From an uncultured Oligoflexales bacterium (GTDB lineage Bacteria; Bdellovibrionota_B; Oligoflexia; Oligoflexales; JAPPIL01), in contig OY282434.1 in NCBI GenBank assembly GCA_958296095.1, forward strand, positions 2,634,001 to 2,698,000: a stretch of DNA of 64,000 nucleotides, in the 5' to 3' direction. A program made the position numbers and the translations under genes. Positions 35,820-45,754 of this stretch are shown here, piece after piece (within the stretch, counting starts at the first letter, position 1; every line of letters begins with the position of its first letter). The notes under the pieces are model-generated. The model did no database searches. It had not been told where the DNA came from and saw nothing but the letters and a program-made list of their open reading frames with translations.

Positions 35820-37811
35820 ATGGCTAGAGTACTGCCAGATGCGAATAGAACACGGGTGGTGTTTCAAAGCGCTGCTGAAGAGGGGTTTTATCGCAAATGC
35901 AAAAAATTTTCGCGACATTGGCACATCTACTACTCATGCAACTTGTCTGCAATTGAAGAGGGCAAAGGCATGCTCGACAATGAGATGGATTTTGTTCTTT
36001 ACCATCCGCAACACGGCATAGTTGTAGTAGAAGTTAAAGGTGGTCGCATAAAATACGAAGAGGGCAAGTTTTTCTCATTAAACCGTTTTGATGAGTTGTT
36101 TGCCATCAAAAATCCCTTTCAGCAAGCCTTAGTGTGGAAGAGCAGGTTTGTGCTACAGCTGAAAAAGCAACGTTTGCGCGTGCCTGTCTGTCATGCGGTC
36201 TGCCTGCCTTCGGTGCGTGAGAGTGAGTTGCCTGTCAGTGCAGCTATCGAGCCAGAGATTGTTATTGGACGCAAGCGTTATGCCAGTCTAGAACGAGCAT
36301 TGCTGGAGATTATGCAGCGGTCAATTCCGGCAAAATTTCGTAATTTTCGTGATGTCGGCCCCAGACTGGAGAAATTTTTGCTCGGTGCAACTTTCACCTC
36401 ACGTCTTTATTTGCGTGACTATATCGACAGCCATGACGTGCGCGTGCGTGATCTTGATACCATTCACGAAACTTTAGTGACACCACTCAGCAGCAGTAGT
36501 TGGCTTGGCATTGAGGGCGAAGCAGGCACAGGCAAAAGCATGCTGGCAGTGTTGTTGGCCCGGCACTTCAGCAACGCGGGGCAGCAAGTATTGCTATTGT
36601 CGTCCAATCCGTTACAGAGCTTGGCTCTCAAGGCAGAGCTCGATCAGGTTGCACAGGTTTACACTTACCTAGAGTTGGCAGAATCTTTTGGGGTCAACCT
36701 GCTTGTGCCACCTGATAACCATCGCGGTAGTCGTGAAGAATGGCTGCAGCTCAAAGCTTCGCCTGCGTTGGAGAAAAAAATTAACCAACAGAAAAAATTT
36801 TATGATGTGCTGATCTGTGATGAAGCACAGGATGTGCAGCCTTTTTGGTGGAAGGCGTTGCAAGAGCTATTGCGCGGGCGGGAGTCACGTTTTTATCTTT
36901 TTTTTGATCGCAGTCAGGGAGTTTTTGGCTCAGGTGGTCGTCAGGAAAAGTTTGAGCCTGATAAGGTGTTGCCTGTTGCTGCGCCATATTTTCCCCTCGT
37001 GCATAACTATCGCACCACCCGTGAAATTGCGACCTTTGCTCGTTCATTTAGGACGGGAGCTTCGATTTTGCAAAGTCATTGTGGTCGGCTCGGCTATGAA
37101 CCACGGCTGCTTGCCTATCGTCAGCGGCAAGATTTTTTGCAACAGTTGACGGAGTTAATCGCTTATCTCGTTGAGCATGAAATGGTCGATCCTAGTGAAA
37201 TCGCTATCTTATCGGGACGGGAGCCGAACGCCGCGGAATCTTTGCTCAAAGACGTGCGGGAGCTAGCTGGTCTGCCGTTGCATCGCTTTCGTTTGCGCCG
37301 ACAAAAAGGCAAGACAGGACTGGCTGAACAGCCGCAAGGCAGTTTGTTACTGGCAACAATTCAGGGCTTCAAAGGTCTAGAGAGTCGCATTGCCATTTTG
37401 GTAAACCTTAGCGAGTATCAGTTGTCAATTGAACACCCGATCATGTCGAGCTTGTTCTATGTCGCCTGCACTAGGGCACGGCATATGCTGTATGTTTTTA
37501 CCAGCGATGGTGATGCCAAGACCACTGCATGCAAAAAAGCCGCCGCGGCCATCAAAAGTGCAGGGGCGTTAGTTATTGATAGCAAGGCGGCATTGCATGA
37601 GTTTGTGGGGACCGTGACCTGGTATGATCCGCAGCGGGTTGGTTGGCTGAGTATCGCCGGGCAAAATCTCGCCAAGAGCAACATTATGTTCTTTCCCCAC
37701 GATGTCAAAAAAGCTGGTCTTAAGCCTAAGATTGGACAAAAGTTGCGCTTTACCCCAAGAAACGAAGGTCATGCGACGATTGCTACTGACCTGCAAGAGA
37801 CTAGCAATTAA
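35820..37811 (+). CDS. NERD nuclease - UvrD-like helicase - cold-shock domain fusion
   Basis: 663 aa. Residues 16-130 match the NERD domain: NEMDFVLYHPQHGIVVVEVKGG with Asp57 and Glu71-Val-Lys73, a PD-(D/E)XK-type nuclease core. Superfamily 1 helicase motifs follow: Walker A GEAGTGKS (233-240), DEAQD (334-338), VHNYRTTREIATFA, ATIQGFKGLESR and LFYVACTRARHMLYV. The last 67 residues, from GTVTWYDPQRVGWL (597) to the end, look like a cold-shock OB-fold that binds single-stranded nucleic acid. GGGAGGTGAT precedes the ATG. It is probably a DNA or RNA processing or defence enzyme. It starts about 85 bp after repeat cluster 6. Confidence 0.8.
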   Translation: MARVLPDANRTRVVFQSAAEEGFYRKCKKFSRHWHIYYSCNLSAIEEGKGMLDNEMDFVLYHPQHGIVVVEVKGGRIKYEEGKFFSLNRFDELFAIKNPFQQALVWKSRFVLQLKKQRLRVPVCHAVCLPSVRESELPVSAAIEPEIVIGRKRYASLERALLEIMQRSIPAKFRNFRDVGPRLEKFLLGATFTSRLYLRDYIDSHDVRVRDLDTIHETLVTPLSSSSWLGIEGEAGTGKSMLAVLLARHFSNAGQQVLLLSSNPLQSLALKAELDQVAQVYTYLELAESFGVNLLVPPDNHRGSREEWLQLKASPALEKKINQQKKFYDVLICDEAQDVQPFWWKALQELLRGRESRFYLFFDRSQGVFGSGGRQEKFEPDKVLPVAAPYFPLVHNYRTTREIATFARSFRTGASILQSHCGRLGYEPRLLAYRQRQDFLQQLTELIAYLVEHEMVDPSEIAILSGREPNAAESLLKDVRELAGLPLHRFRLRRQKGKTGLAEQPQGSLLLATIQGFKGLESRIAILVNLSEYQLSIEHPIMSSLFYVACTRARHMLYVFTSDGDAKTTACKKAAAAIKSAGALVIDSKAALHEFVGTVTWYDPQRVGWLSIAGQNLAKSNIMFFPHDVKKAGLKPKIGQKLRFTPRNEGHATIATDLQETSN

Positions 37812-37977
37812 GCCTGGCTGAGGCACTAAGGGGCAACGGCTAGCCTGCCTGCGCCACCAACCCACCACACCTATCCCCGTAACCTGGCCTAATAACTTAA
37901 AATTTCTTATTAAAATAAAATAATGTTGACTTTTATTTAATTCTATGTTAATTTCCCGCAACAATACGGAGGCGATC

Positions 37978-39000
37978 ATGAAATTTTTAATTTTGTTGAC
38001 AGCATGGCTAGGTGTCAGCTGCGGCAATCAGGCCACTTACGAGGTTAAGGGCGCGCTATTGATACTTCGGGCGACAAAGGAAAAAGTATTTGGCCGGGTG
38101 CTACGAGATGGGCCAGCGGTGCCCAAGCGTGACACTGTGCAGCTACCTGTGCGCAATACGCCGTCCAAATTACCACAACCTGCAATACGTTTTGACCACA
38201 AGGGCCTTAGCTATCGGGAGGCAGGAGCATACCTCGACCAGCGAGAGACTTTTTTCCACACTTTTTTCACCATGCGACACATCGCGGGTGGTGATGCGCA
38301 GCTGATCAAGATGCTAGGCATTGACGCAGAAGCTTATTTTGATCTGTTGCAACAGTTGCGACTTCCTGAGACTGAACAGCTGACTAAGCTACTCGGTGCA
38401 GTGGCAAATAACGATAGGCTACGACTATTTTTCTCCCAACTGAGAGACCGTGCCGTGATTGAGATCGAGATCGATGCGGGGCGGATCAATCACAAGCTGG
38501 GCAATAGAACGATACGCAACCCTGAGATAGTTGCCAGCATGCAGAAAAGGCTCAACGCCACGCGCAGACGTGCCGAGCAAGATATAACCTTGCAAGAGTT
38601 ATGGCAGCCAGAATTGCAGGTTCTGGGGTGGATGCGACATGGACAGACGGTAAGCGATGTCTTGCGTGAAATGGCCGAGAGCTTTGGTGGTCAAGCTGAA
38701 CTGGCAAAAAGACTCCGCCTCAGTGAACCGCGCTTGCGCAACTGTATGCGTTCTGGTCTGGGCGATGCCTGTAACATCGAGAGCATCATAGCACAGCTTC
38801 GCCTCGCAGAAGACGGTGATGGTCTCACCAAGGCCCTGATCGAAAAGTTAGAGCACAGTGTGGCGATGGAGAAAGCCATCGATGCGGGTGCAATCACCTC
38901 GATCGACTCCCGCAACTCTCCCGCGGCAGCTCCTACTTTGCAGCGGCTACAGCGAGACCTGCGACAAAAACGGATCGCCGCCACGCAGGAAGGCCGCTGA
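37978..39000 (+). CDS. Lipoprotein of unknown function
   Basis: 340 aa from ATG 37978, chosen because ACGGAGGCG precedes it and the signal peptide MKFLILLTAWLGVSC fits a lipobox (Cys15). An in-frame ATG at 37945 has neither. The mature protein is mostly helical and charged, with two similar helical stretches around residues 85-165 and 205-300. No motif recognised. A possible promoter TTGACT with a weak -10 lies about 30 bp upstream of the ribosome-binding site. Its stop lies one base from the rpoD stop on the other strand. Confidence 0.65.
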   Translation: MKFLILLTAWLGVSCGNQATYEVKGALLILRATKEKVFGRVLRDGPAVPKRDTVQLPVRNTPSKLPQPAIRFDHKGLSYREAGAYLDQRETFFHTFFTMRHIAGGDAQLIKMLGIDAEAYFDLLQQLRLPETEQLTKLLGAVANNDRLRLFFSQLRDRAVIEIEIDAGRINHKLGNRTIRNPEIVASMQKRLNATRRRAEQDITLQELWQPELQVLGWMRHGQTVSDVLREMAESFGGQAELAKRLRLSEPRLRNCMRSGLGDACNIESIIAQLRLAEDGDGLTKALIEKLEHSVAMEKAIDAGAITSIDSRNSPAAAPTLQRLQRDLRQKRIAATQEGR

Positions 39001-39001
39001 G

Positions 39002-40609
39002 CTATGAATCAGGCTCGATAAAGGTGCGTAGCTTCTTGCTGCGCGAGGGATGACGCAACTTGTGCAGGGCTTTAGCCTCAATCTGACGGATACGCTCCCT
39101 AGTGACGTTGAAGCTCTGCCCCACCTGTTCAAGCGTGTGATCAACATCTTCGCCGATACCGAAGCGCATGCGCAAGACCTTCTCCTCGCGGGGTGAAAGC
39201 GTTGCTAGCGTCTTGCTGGTCTGCGCGGCAAGACTGCTCGTCACGACACGATCCGAAGGCGTAGTCTGAGCCTTGTCTTCCAGAAAATCACCGATGCAGT
39301 TGTCATCATCGCCGATAGGTGTTTCTAGTGACAGCGGCTCGACCGCGATCTTGAAAACTTTCTTGACTTTTTCGAGCGGCAAATTCATGCGCACGGCAAT
39401 TTCCTCTGGGGTTGGATCACGCCCCATCTCCTGCATCAAAGTGCGCGAGGTGCGGATGAGTTTGTTGATTGTCTCAATCATGTGCACAGGCACACGAATC
39501 GTGCGGGCTTGATCAGCAATCGCCCTAGTAATCGCCTGCCTGATCCACCACGTCGCGTAGGTGGAAAACTTGTAGCCGCGCTTATACTCAAACTTATCCA
39601 CCGCTTTCATCAAACCGATATTGCCCTCTTGAATCAAATCCAGGAACTGCAAGCCACGATTGTTGTAACGCTTGGCAATAGAGACCACGAGCCGCAAGTT
39701 CGCCTCGGCCAACTCTCGCTTGGCATTGCCAGCCCGCTCCTGCGTAAGCTTAAGCTCTGCCAGCGTGTTTTCGAGTTTGTCGGCGGGCAAAGAAAGCTTG
39801 GCACAGATAAGTTGCATTTCCTCGTAAGCCTTGCCTGCCTGCCCAATAACGAGATCACTGCTGTTCGCTCGTGCCGCCGCGCCTTTGTTAGCGAACAACG
39901 CCTCCAGCTCGGCACTGCTCTGCTGCAAACGCCGTGCACAACCGCTGAAAATCTGCTTCGCCCGTTTGAACAGTGCCGCCTCCTTCTCAAGAAAAGTGAT
40001 AACCGAGGTAATAAGCTTCTTGTTGAGCCCTAGCTCCTTGAGCGTGTTGAAAATTTTCTCCTTTGTTTCCGCCAGTAGCACAGCTTTCTTGGGCTTTTGT
40101 AAATTTTTGGCCAAGGCAATAAGATCAGCTATTAAACTGTTTATTCTCGCGAGGTTAGGGCTATTGTTGCTATCGTTGTCATCTTCGCTATCGTAAGACT
40201 TGATGAAGGTGCGCAACACCGTGGTGCTGTTGAGCGACTTGTTGGCCGTCTCGACAATCTTGCCTAGTGCCGCGGGAATATCGATCAACTGCCGCAGCAG
40301 GTTGTGCTCCTCGGCCTCGATTCTCCTAGCGATGGCAATCTCTTGCGCCCGACTCAACAGGGACACGCCGCCCATTTTGCGCAGATAGATCTTCACCGGA
40401 TCTCTGGAACGAGGCAGTGCCGCATCGAAATTGTCCTGTCCTAGGTATGATCGTCCACCTCGATCGCCAAAAATAAAGGGATCGTGCCAAACACCGCGCT
40501 CCTCATCGCGGGCGGTGGTAAGCTCAGCAAATCCTTCACCAGCGTCACCCTCTGCATCACCGAACTGCCCCCCAGCATTGACGGCGGCTTCTCTTTCGAT
40601 TGCGCTCAT
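39002..40609 (-). CDS. rpoD: RNA polymerase primary sigma factor RpoD
   Basis: 535 aa with AGGAG upstream. Region 1.2 ([18 protein letters not shown]), region 2 ([20 protein letters not shown], then [19 protein letters not shown] for -10 recognition), region 3 ([16 protein letters not shown]) and region 4 ([17 protein letters not shown], with a helix-turn-helix ending [14 protein letters not shown]) are all present in order. There is a long non-conserved region of about 150 residues between 1.2 and 2, as in primary sigma factors. Region 1.1 is short. Housekeeping sigma; the consensus promoter at 26829 fits it. Confidence 0.96.
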   Translation of the reverse strand: MSAIEREAAVNAGGQFGDAEGDAGEGFAELTTARDEERGVWHDPFIFGDRGGRSYLGQDNFDAALPRSRDPVKIYLRKMGGVSLLSRAQEIAIARRIEAEEHNLLRQLIDIPAALGKIVETANKSLNSTTVLRTFIKSYDSEDDNDSNNSPNLARINSLIADLIALAKNLQKPKKAVLLAETKEKIFNTLKELGLNKKLITSVITFLEKEAALFKRAKQIFSGCARRLQQSSAELEALFANKGAAARANSSDLVIGQAGKAYEEMQLICAKLSLPADKLENTLAELKLTQERAGNAKRELAEANLRLVVSIAKRYNNRGLQFLDLIQEGNIGLMKAVDKFEYKRGYKFSTYATWWIRQAITRAIADQARTIRVPVHMIETINKLIRTSRTLMQEMGRDPTPEEIAVRMNLPLEKVKKVFKIAVEPLSLETPIGDDDNCIGDFLEDKAQTTPSDRVVTSSLAAQTSKTLATLSPREEKVLRMRFGIGEDVDHTLEQVGQSFNVTRERIRQIEAKALHKLRHPSRSKKLRTFIEPDS

Positions 40610-40879
40610 GAAAAATTTCTCCTGAAAAATTAGATAGTTAAATAAAAAATTAAGACAATCGCACCCACATGCCGAGAAACTCTGTGGCGGTGGGGTGTTT
40701 CACTGCTGAAACTGTGATTGTTTAGAAAAGGTTAGCTCATTATTAGAAGATAGTCCAGAAAAAATGTTTTATGCGATGAAAATGGCACTGCTCTTGATGT
40801 TTACTGAACTCGGCAGTTCTATTTATAAATGTAATTTTTGAAAAGCAAAAGGGTTGGTTTAAATTTTCTAACTTTTACT

Positions 40880-41347
40880 ATGAATGTTGGTTTAAAAATA
40901 TTTTTAATAGCCCTACTCGCCAGCGCTGGTTGTAACCGCGGCAGACTTGGTGGTCGTGAGGATGACAGTGCGCCATCTACGGGGGTGAGCATCAAGATTA
41001 AGAAAATATCTAACGCCTCGCAAACTGTGAAGGGCAAGGGGCAGTTGCGAGTGTCCGCCGCCTATCCCTTACTGCTGAGCTGCACCAACTGTGTCGCGTT
41101 GGGGGTCAATCTGCCTTTCGTTGACGCACCGATGGAGATGAACAAATACGTCTACACGGCTGATTTTGATTACTCGCTGGGAATACAGACGGAGGTCTGC
41201 GCTTTGACTATCAGTGCCTCCAGCAAAGACGGCACTGCCATAAAAGCTGTCAAGACCTACAATGTTTACGTCTGCCCCCGACAGGGAGCGGACGATGTAT
41301 GTGACACAGACAAGGCAGCACCAAGCTGCGCCCATATCGGGAGGTAG
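40880..41347 (+). CDS. Small lipoprotein of unknown function
   Basis: 155 aa from ATG 40880, which gives a normal lipoprotein signal (IALLASAGC, Cys18); no strong ribosome-binding site is visible. The mature part has three Cys-containing segments (CTNCVALGVN, EVCALTISAS, VCPRQGADDVC) and Ig-like strands. It is followed 2 bp later by the VWA lipoprotein gene, so the two probably form one unit. Between rpoD and this gene lie 270 bp with no other gene; divergent promoters are expected there but I cannot assign them. Confidence 0.6.
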   Translation: MNVGLKIFLIALLASAGCNRGRLGGREDDSAPSTGVSIKIKKISNASQTVKGKGQLRVSAAYPLLLSCTNCVALGVNLPFVDAPMEMNKYVYTADFDYSLGIQTEVCALTISASSKDGTAIKAVKTYNVYVCPRQGADDVCDTDKAAPSCAHIGR

Positions 41348-41349
41348 CT

Positions 41350-43554
41350 ATGCGGGCCCTGCTGCTGACAACACTGCTCATTACTGCTTGCCTCTCTGGT
41401 GAGGAAGCCAGCATCAGCAAGACTAGCGATGCCGTCACAAAAGATCATCTAACCGACAGCAACAACCCTGCCTACATCAAGCCAGATGAGTGCCTGATCG
41501 CTATCGATGGCGAGCACGGGCACAAGCTTGGAGATACCATCACACTACCAAGACGCAATCAGTGTCTACCGAGTTCGAAGTTGTCGTGGCTGTTTAAGGC
41601 TGAGTCGGTGACAGAGGAGATTCAAACAGAGCATCACCTGAAGCTGGCAATACTGCTCGACACCTCATTCTCACTCAGTCATAATGATCCAGCTGGACAG
41701 CGCTACGGGGCACTGCGCAAATATTTGCTGGCACTGTATGAAAAGATCATCTCCGAGGAAAACAAGAATGCTAAGGTACACATAGCTAGTGCAGACATTG
41801 AGATCTATCCCTTCAAGTACTGTAGCAGCAGAGGAGAAGAAAAATTTGACCTGTGGACGATGACGGGCACAAAAAGAGGTGGGGAAGATGGGTTCGAAAC
41901 GCTAGTAGATAACCTGATAGGAAGTAAGGGCACTTACGATAATGAGGGAAGTGCCGAGGATGTTAGAGCTGAAAAAAGCTTTGATAAACTTACCGGCTAT
42001 GGTGCAGTTGGCTCGACCAACTACCTGCAATCGCTGCACCAAGCGACAAAATTTTTTGAGAAATATGATGACGAAGAAAATAAATACCTGAAGCAAGTAC
42101 TGATTTTTTCCGATGGCCTGCCATTTACCTTCAACGATGGCACTAACAATACAATCAATCTGAATGACCCCGGATGTGAGGTGACAGGAACAACTGATCT
42201 TGAATATCTAAGGGGTATGGTTATCTTTAGTGGAAAGTTCGAGCCTAAGCCTGACATTAAAAAATGTTTAACTACAGCAGGGTGGTCTCATCCAAGTGCT
42301 TTATCATGCACAAGACCCACAGGCGGCAAGATGGGGCAAACCACTAACGGCCCGGCAGCCTGGAGTGATCCACTCAATCACGTTCTCGGTATGGTGCAGC
42401 ACCACGAGGCTATCTCAGTATTGAAGAAAAGCAATAACTTTCAGGTTTACACCGTGCTTCTGAAGCCAGATAACTGTAATAATGTGCCAGACGAGCATGA
42501 TAAGATTATTTGCGAGAAAATTACCCAGCCCCTTGCCAAGCCCTTTTTTGAAAGTTTTGCCGACCATTATGTAGAAGCAAATTTAGCTAGTGGGTTGGCC
42601 GCTAAGTTCAATGCGACCCTCCAAGCTCAAACACAAAAGCTGGAATACGAAAAAAAAGGCGAAGCCTATATCGAGGCAGAGGTCAAAGGAGAAACAAGTC
42701 AAATTGATGTGGATGACCCAACAATTCTGCACGACGGCCAGCGCATCAAAGTCGGCAGGGATAAGATAACCGACAGAGTACATGACTATACGCACAGCCG
42801 CGAGACGTTGACGGTGGCACACGGGCTGAAAAATAAAGATGGTAAGTTTTACATCGACTATGATTTCAAGTTTGGTGGAGAGGAGTGCCGTGCTAGCAAT
42901 CCTGTTGGCGTTGGCGATCTTGAAGCCCACAAGTACTCAGGCGCAGGCTACACGGCATGGTGCTTGCTACATCCACTGCCTCCACTGCCTCCGAATCCCC
43001 CAGCGCCTGAGTGTGAGGACAGGGAAGGAAAAAGAGAACGTTGCAAGGCTGCAAATGAAAAAAATGTTTGGGTCGATGATGAATGCATGTGCGCAGAAGT
43101 GCCTGTCGAACTACCATGTGTGCCAAGCGATATTGTCTGCTGTAAGGATGATACGCCGTATAACGTGGAGAATTGTAATGTGAAAGGTCAAATTTGGAAC
43201 AATACTACATGCAGCTGTGAGACAAGCACTGTTCCCCCAGTCGTTCCCCCCATAGTAGTAGTCCCCGAACCGTCTACCTGTAACCGCGCTACAGAATGCT
43301 GCGACCCTAGCGGCAATCCAATGACTTCAACAGCATGCTCCCCCGGAGATCAGTGGAAGTGGTATCCTGAGTGCGGCTGTGTGCCCAGGGCAAACCCACC
43401 TATAGTCATCAATCCCCCCCCTCCCTCCCCTCCCACTGTAGGGCCTGGTAATGAAGACGGTAATGGCAAAAACAAAGAGCCCGAGGAGCCGCCTCCAACA
43501 ACCTTGCCAGCTGCGACTGAAGGCATTGTCTACGGCGATTTTGAGAACTTCTAG
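41350..43554 (+). CDS. VWA-domain lipoprotein, Cys/Pro-rich C-terminus
   Basis: 734 aa with GGGAGGTAG before the ATG. Lipobox LLITAC (Cys14). The VWA domain begins LAILLDTSFSLSHND (MIDAS DxSxS), followed by QVLIFSDGLPF. It is not closely similar to the VWA lipoproteins at 29943 and 32407. The last ~190 residues contain repeated cysteine modules (CVPSDIVCCKDDTPY, ATECCDPSGNPM) joined by proline-rich linkers, and end with an acidic Asn/Gly/Pro tail. An exposed, disulphide-stabilised surface stalk is plausible. Its small lipoprotein neighbour is 2 bp upstream. Confidence 0.75.
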   Translation: MRALLLTTLLITACLSGEEASISKTSDAVTKDHLTDSNNPAYIKPDECLIAIDGEHGHKLGDTITLPRRNQCLPSSKLSWLFKAESVTEEIQTEHHLKLAILLDTSFSLSHNDPAGQRYGALRKYLLALYEKIISEENKNAKVHIASADIEIYPFKYCSSRGEEKFDLWTMTGTKRGGEDGFETLVDNLIGSKGTYDNEGSAEDVRAEKSFDKLTGYGAVGSTNYLQSLHQATKFFEKYDDEENKYLKQVLIFSDGLPFTFNDGTNNTINLNDPGCEVTGTTDLEYLRGMVIFSGKFEPKPDIKKCLTTAGWSHPSALSCTRPTGGKMGQTTNGPAAWSDPLNHVLGMVQHHEAISVLKKSNNFQVYTVLLKPDNCNNVPDEHDKIICEKITQPLAKPFFESFADHYVEANLASGLAAKFNATLQAQTQKLEYEKKGEAYIEAEVKGETSQIDVDDPTILHDGQRIKVGRDKITDRVHDYTHSRETLTVAHGLKNKDGKFYIDYDFKFGGEECRASNPVGVGDLEAHKYSGAGYTAWCLLHPLPPLPPNPPAPECEDREGKRERCKAANEKNVWVDDECMCAEVPVELPCVPSDIVCCKDDTPYNVENCNVKGQIWNNTTCSCETSTVPPVVPPIVVVPEPSTCNRATECCDPSGNPMTSTACSPGDQWKWYPECGCVPRANPPIVINPPPPSPPTVGPGNEDGNGKNKEPEEPPPTTLPAATEGIVYGDFENF

Positions 43555-43596
43555 GCGGCTGCCGCCAGCAATTCGGCTCAAGCTGATGGGGTAGGT

Positions 43597-44604
43597 TCAG
43601 GTGGCGATATGTTCAGCACCGCGGCTGGTCAACACCCGACCGCGAGGTGAGCGGCTGAGGTAGCCATCGTAGACGAGAAACGGTTCGTAGACTTCTTCGA
43701 CCGTCTTGCGTTCTTCGCCAATTGAGGCTGACAAGGTATCGATGCCGACGGGGCCGCCTTGATGCCGATCGCGAATCGTACAGAGAATAGCACGATCGAC
43801 ACGATCAAGACCGCCGCGGTCAATTTCGAGGCAACGCAAGGCATGGGCGGTAATTTGCTGAGTGATTTCCTTGTCGCCCGCCACGACAGCAAAATCCCAC
43901 ACTCGCCGCAACAGGCGGTTGGCGATACGGGGTGTGCCTCGTGCTCGACGGCTAATCTCCGCGCAGCCAGAGGCATTGATGGGAATATTGAGCACGCCAG
44001 CAGCACGGGTAACAATCTGCTCAAGTTCCGCGGGTGAATAGAATTCAAGCCGCTCCTGAATACCAAAACGACTCAACAGCGGCCGCGACAACAGCGATAC
44101 CCGCGTCGTTGCTCCGACCAGCGTAAATTCCGCAATCGGCATCTTTAGAGGACGTGCCGCCTGCCCCTGCCCGACGACGAGATCCAGAGCAAAATCTTCC
44201 ATCGCGGCATAGAGTGTCTCCTCGACGGTCTTCGGCAAACGATGGATCTCATCGACAAACACCGTCGTGCGCTGTTCAAAGCTCGCTAGAATTCCTGCCA
44301 AATCACCCTGCTTCTCAAGGCCTGGTGCGCTGGTAGCAAAGAACGGCATGCCTAGCTCGTTGGCGATGATGCGGGCTAAGGTCGTCTTGCCCAAGCCTGG
44401 CGGGCCGTGCAACAACACATGATCCATCACCTCGTCGCGCAGCCGTGCGGCCTTGACGTAGGTAATCAAATTGTTCTTGGTGCGCTCCTGTCCCGGATAA
44501 TCAGCAAAAAACTGCGGCCTGAGCTGCTTGCCCCCCTCGACGGCCGCGTCGTCTTGTGTCTGCTCTGCCGCGGTAAAACGCTCAACGCGCACCTCACCAC
44601 CCAC
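43597..44604 (-). CDS. ruvB: Holliday junction branch migration ATPase RuvB
   Basis: 335 aa from GTG 44604 with AGGAGG inside the end of ruvA. Walker A LLHGPPGLGKTTLA, Walker B VFVDEIHRL, sensor VGATTRVSLLSRPLLSRFG, and the winged-helix C-terminus (EEVYEPFLVYDGYLSRSPRGR) are complete. It forms hexameric motors with RuvA for Holliday-junction migration. It lies 2 bp after ruvA at the end of a metK-HAMP-ruvA-ruvB run. Confidence 0.96.
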   Translation of the reverse strand: MGGEVRVERFTAAEQTQDDAAVEGGKQLRPQFFADYPGQERTKNNLITYVKAARLRDEVMDHVLLHGPPGLGKTTLARIIANELGMPFFATSAPGLEKQGDLAGILASFEQRTTVFVDEIHRLPKTVEETLYAAMEDFALDLVVGQGQAARPLKMPIAEFTLVGATTRVSLLSRPLLSRFGIQERLEFYSPAELEQIVTRAAGVLNIPINASGCAEISRRARGTPRIANRLLRRVWDFAVVAGDKEITQQITAHALRCLEIDRGGLDRVDRAILCTIRDRHQGGPVGIDTLSASIGEERKTVEEVYEPFLVYDGYLSRSPRGRVLTSRGAEHIAT

Positions 44605-44606
44605 AG

Positions 44607-45224
44607 CTACACCTCCTGTGCCACGCTATGGGTCAACGTCTGCAATGCCTGCCGCAGCAATACTGCGGTGCTCTCCCCCCGCTGCCAGTTAAATCCCACC
44701 AAGGCACTGCGCACGCTCTTTTCCACAAAGCCCATATTGAGCAAGGCGGACACGACTTCTTCCTGCTGTTGCACATGTGGTGCAACCTGCTCCGTCGTCA
44801 GCGGCGGTAACAGGGATTGCAACTTGGTCAAGCGGTGTTTGATCTCTAAGGTCAGCTTGCGAGCTGTCCTCTCGCCCACACCTGATACCTGCATAAAGGT
44901 GCGGTGTTCTTCGGCCCTGGCTGCCTGCAAAATATCGTCAATCGTCAACGCTTCCAACAACAGCAACGCCAACTTCGGCCCTACACCGCTGATGGTGGTC
45001 AATTCGCCAAAAAACTCTCGCTCCCTCTGGGTGCTAAAGCCGTAGAGACATAGACTGCTATCCTTCATGTGGGTAAAAATCCACACCTCTGCCTGTTGCT
45101 GGTCAGCGAAAAAATCCGCCGTGCGTGCTGCACACAAGACCTGATAACCGACCCCTGCCGCAGTGGTTAGCACGAGACCATGCGGCGTTCGTGCCGTCAA
45201 TGTGCCGCGCAGCTGGTAGATCAT
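44607..45224 (-). CDS. ruvA: Holliday junction DNA-binding protein RuvA
   Basis: 205 aa from ATG 45224 with AAGGAAA upstream. Longer in-frame starts are rejected because MIYQLRGTL is the standard RuvA beginning. The OB-fold N-terminus, two helix-hairpin-helix motifs (TTISGVGPKLALLLL and MQVSGVGERTARKLTLE) and the C-terminal RuvB-binding domain (ALLNMGFVEKSVRSAL) are present. Its ATG overlaps the stop of the HAMP gene as ATGA. Confidence 0.95.
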   Translation of the reverse strand: MIYQLRGTLTARTPHGLVLTTAAGVGYQVLCAARTADFFADQQQAEVWIFTHMKDSSLCLYGFSTQREREFFGELTTISGVGPKLALLLLEALTIDDILQAARAEEHRTFMQVSGVGERTARKLTLEIKHRLTKLQSLLPPLTTEQVAPHVQQQEEVVSALLNMGFVEKSVRSALVGFNWQRGESTAVLLRQALQTLTHSVAQEV

Positions 45225-45736
45225 GATGGCGTTTCCTTGGTTTGCAGCGAACGAAATTCTTCGGTGCGTTTTTGTAAGGAGGCGGTCAGATTTTTTATTG
45301 CGGGTGCGTTGCTGCCCGCGTTTTGTAAAACGTCGATGTCTTTGCTGACCGTGGCGACGATGCAATCGACCATGTTGTTGAAAGTACGCATCACGTATTG
45401 CAACTCGTCTTTGTCCCGCACATGAATATGCCCATTCCAGTGTGGCGACTCAAAGCGCCGCATATTGCGCACGAGATTATACAGCGGCCCTACGACGCGG
45501 TGGGTTACGGTGATGGTCAGTAAACTAATCAAGGCAATGTTGACCAAGGCTGCCAGTGCCATGACCCCAAGAATAGGCAACGGCAGAAACTCTGGAATAC
45601 GCAGAATGCGAAACACATACAGCGGATAGAGAATGATGATCGTGGTCAACGCGGTCGAGAACAGACCGACCGCTACCGCCAGCCACATGAAACGAAACTG
45701 AAAATGGCGGTTGATCAAGTAGAGTTTTTTGCGCAT
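45221..45736 (-). CDS. Orphan HAMP-domain membrane protein
   Basis: 171 aa with two transmembrane helices (about 18-42 and 53-77) followed by a HAMP-like linker (THRVVGPLYNLVRNMRRFE, then DELQYVMRTFNNMV) and a short coiled tail. No kinase, cyclase or methyl-accepting output domain is attached. It lies between metK (18 bp upstream) and ruvA (4-bp overlap), so it is co-transcribed with them. Its partner is unknown. Confidence 0.75.
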   Translation of the reverse strand: MRKKLYLINRHFQFRFMWLAVAVGLFSTALTTIIILYPLYVFRILRIPEFLPLPILGVMALAALVNIALISLLTITVTHRVVGPLYNLVRNMRRFESPHWNGHIHVRDKDELQYVMRTFNNMVDCIVATVSKDIDVLQNAGSNAPAIKNLTASLQKRTEEFRSLQTKETPS

Positions 45737-45754
45737 TGCCCCCCCTTAAAAGTG

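Noticed and set aside
39482-40033. 183-codon plus-strand frame
   Set aside because: Antisense to rpoD, whose conserved regions establish the coding strand.
40672-40690. Short match (GCCGAGAAACTCT) to a repeat module upstream of rpoD
   Set aside because: Thirteen bases only, with no neighbouring modules; could be chance.
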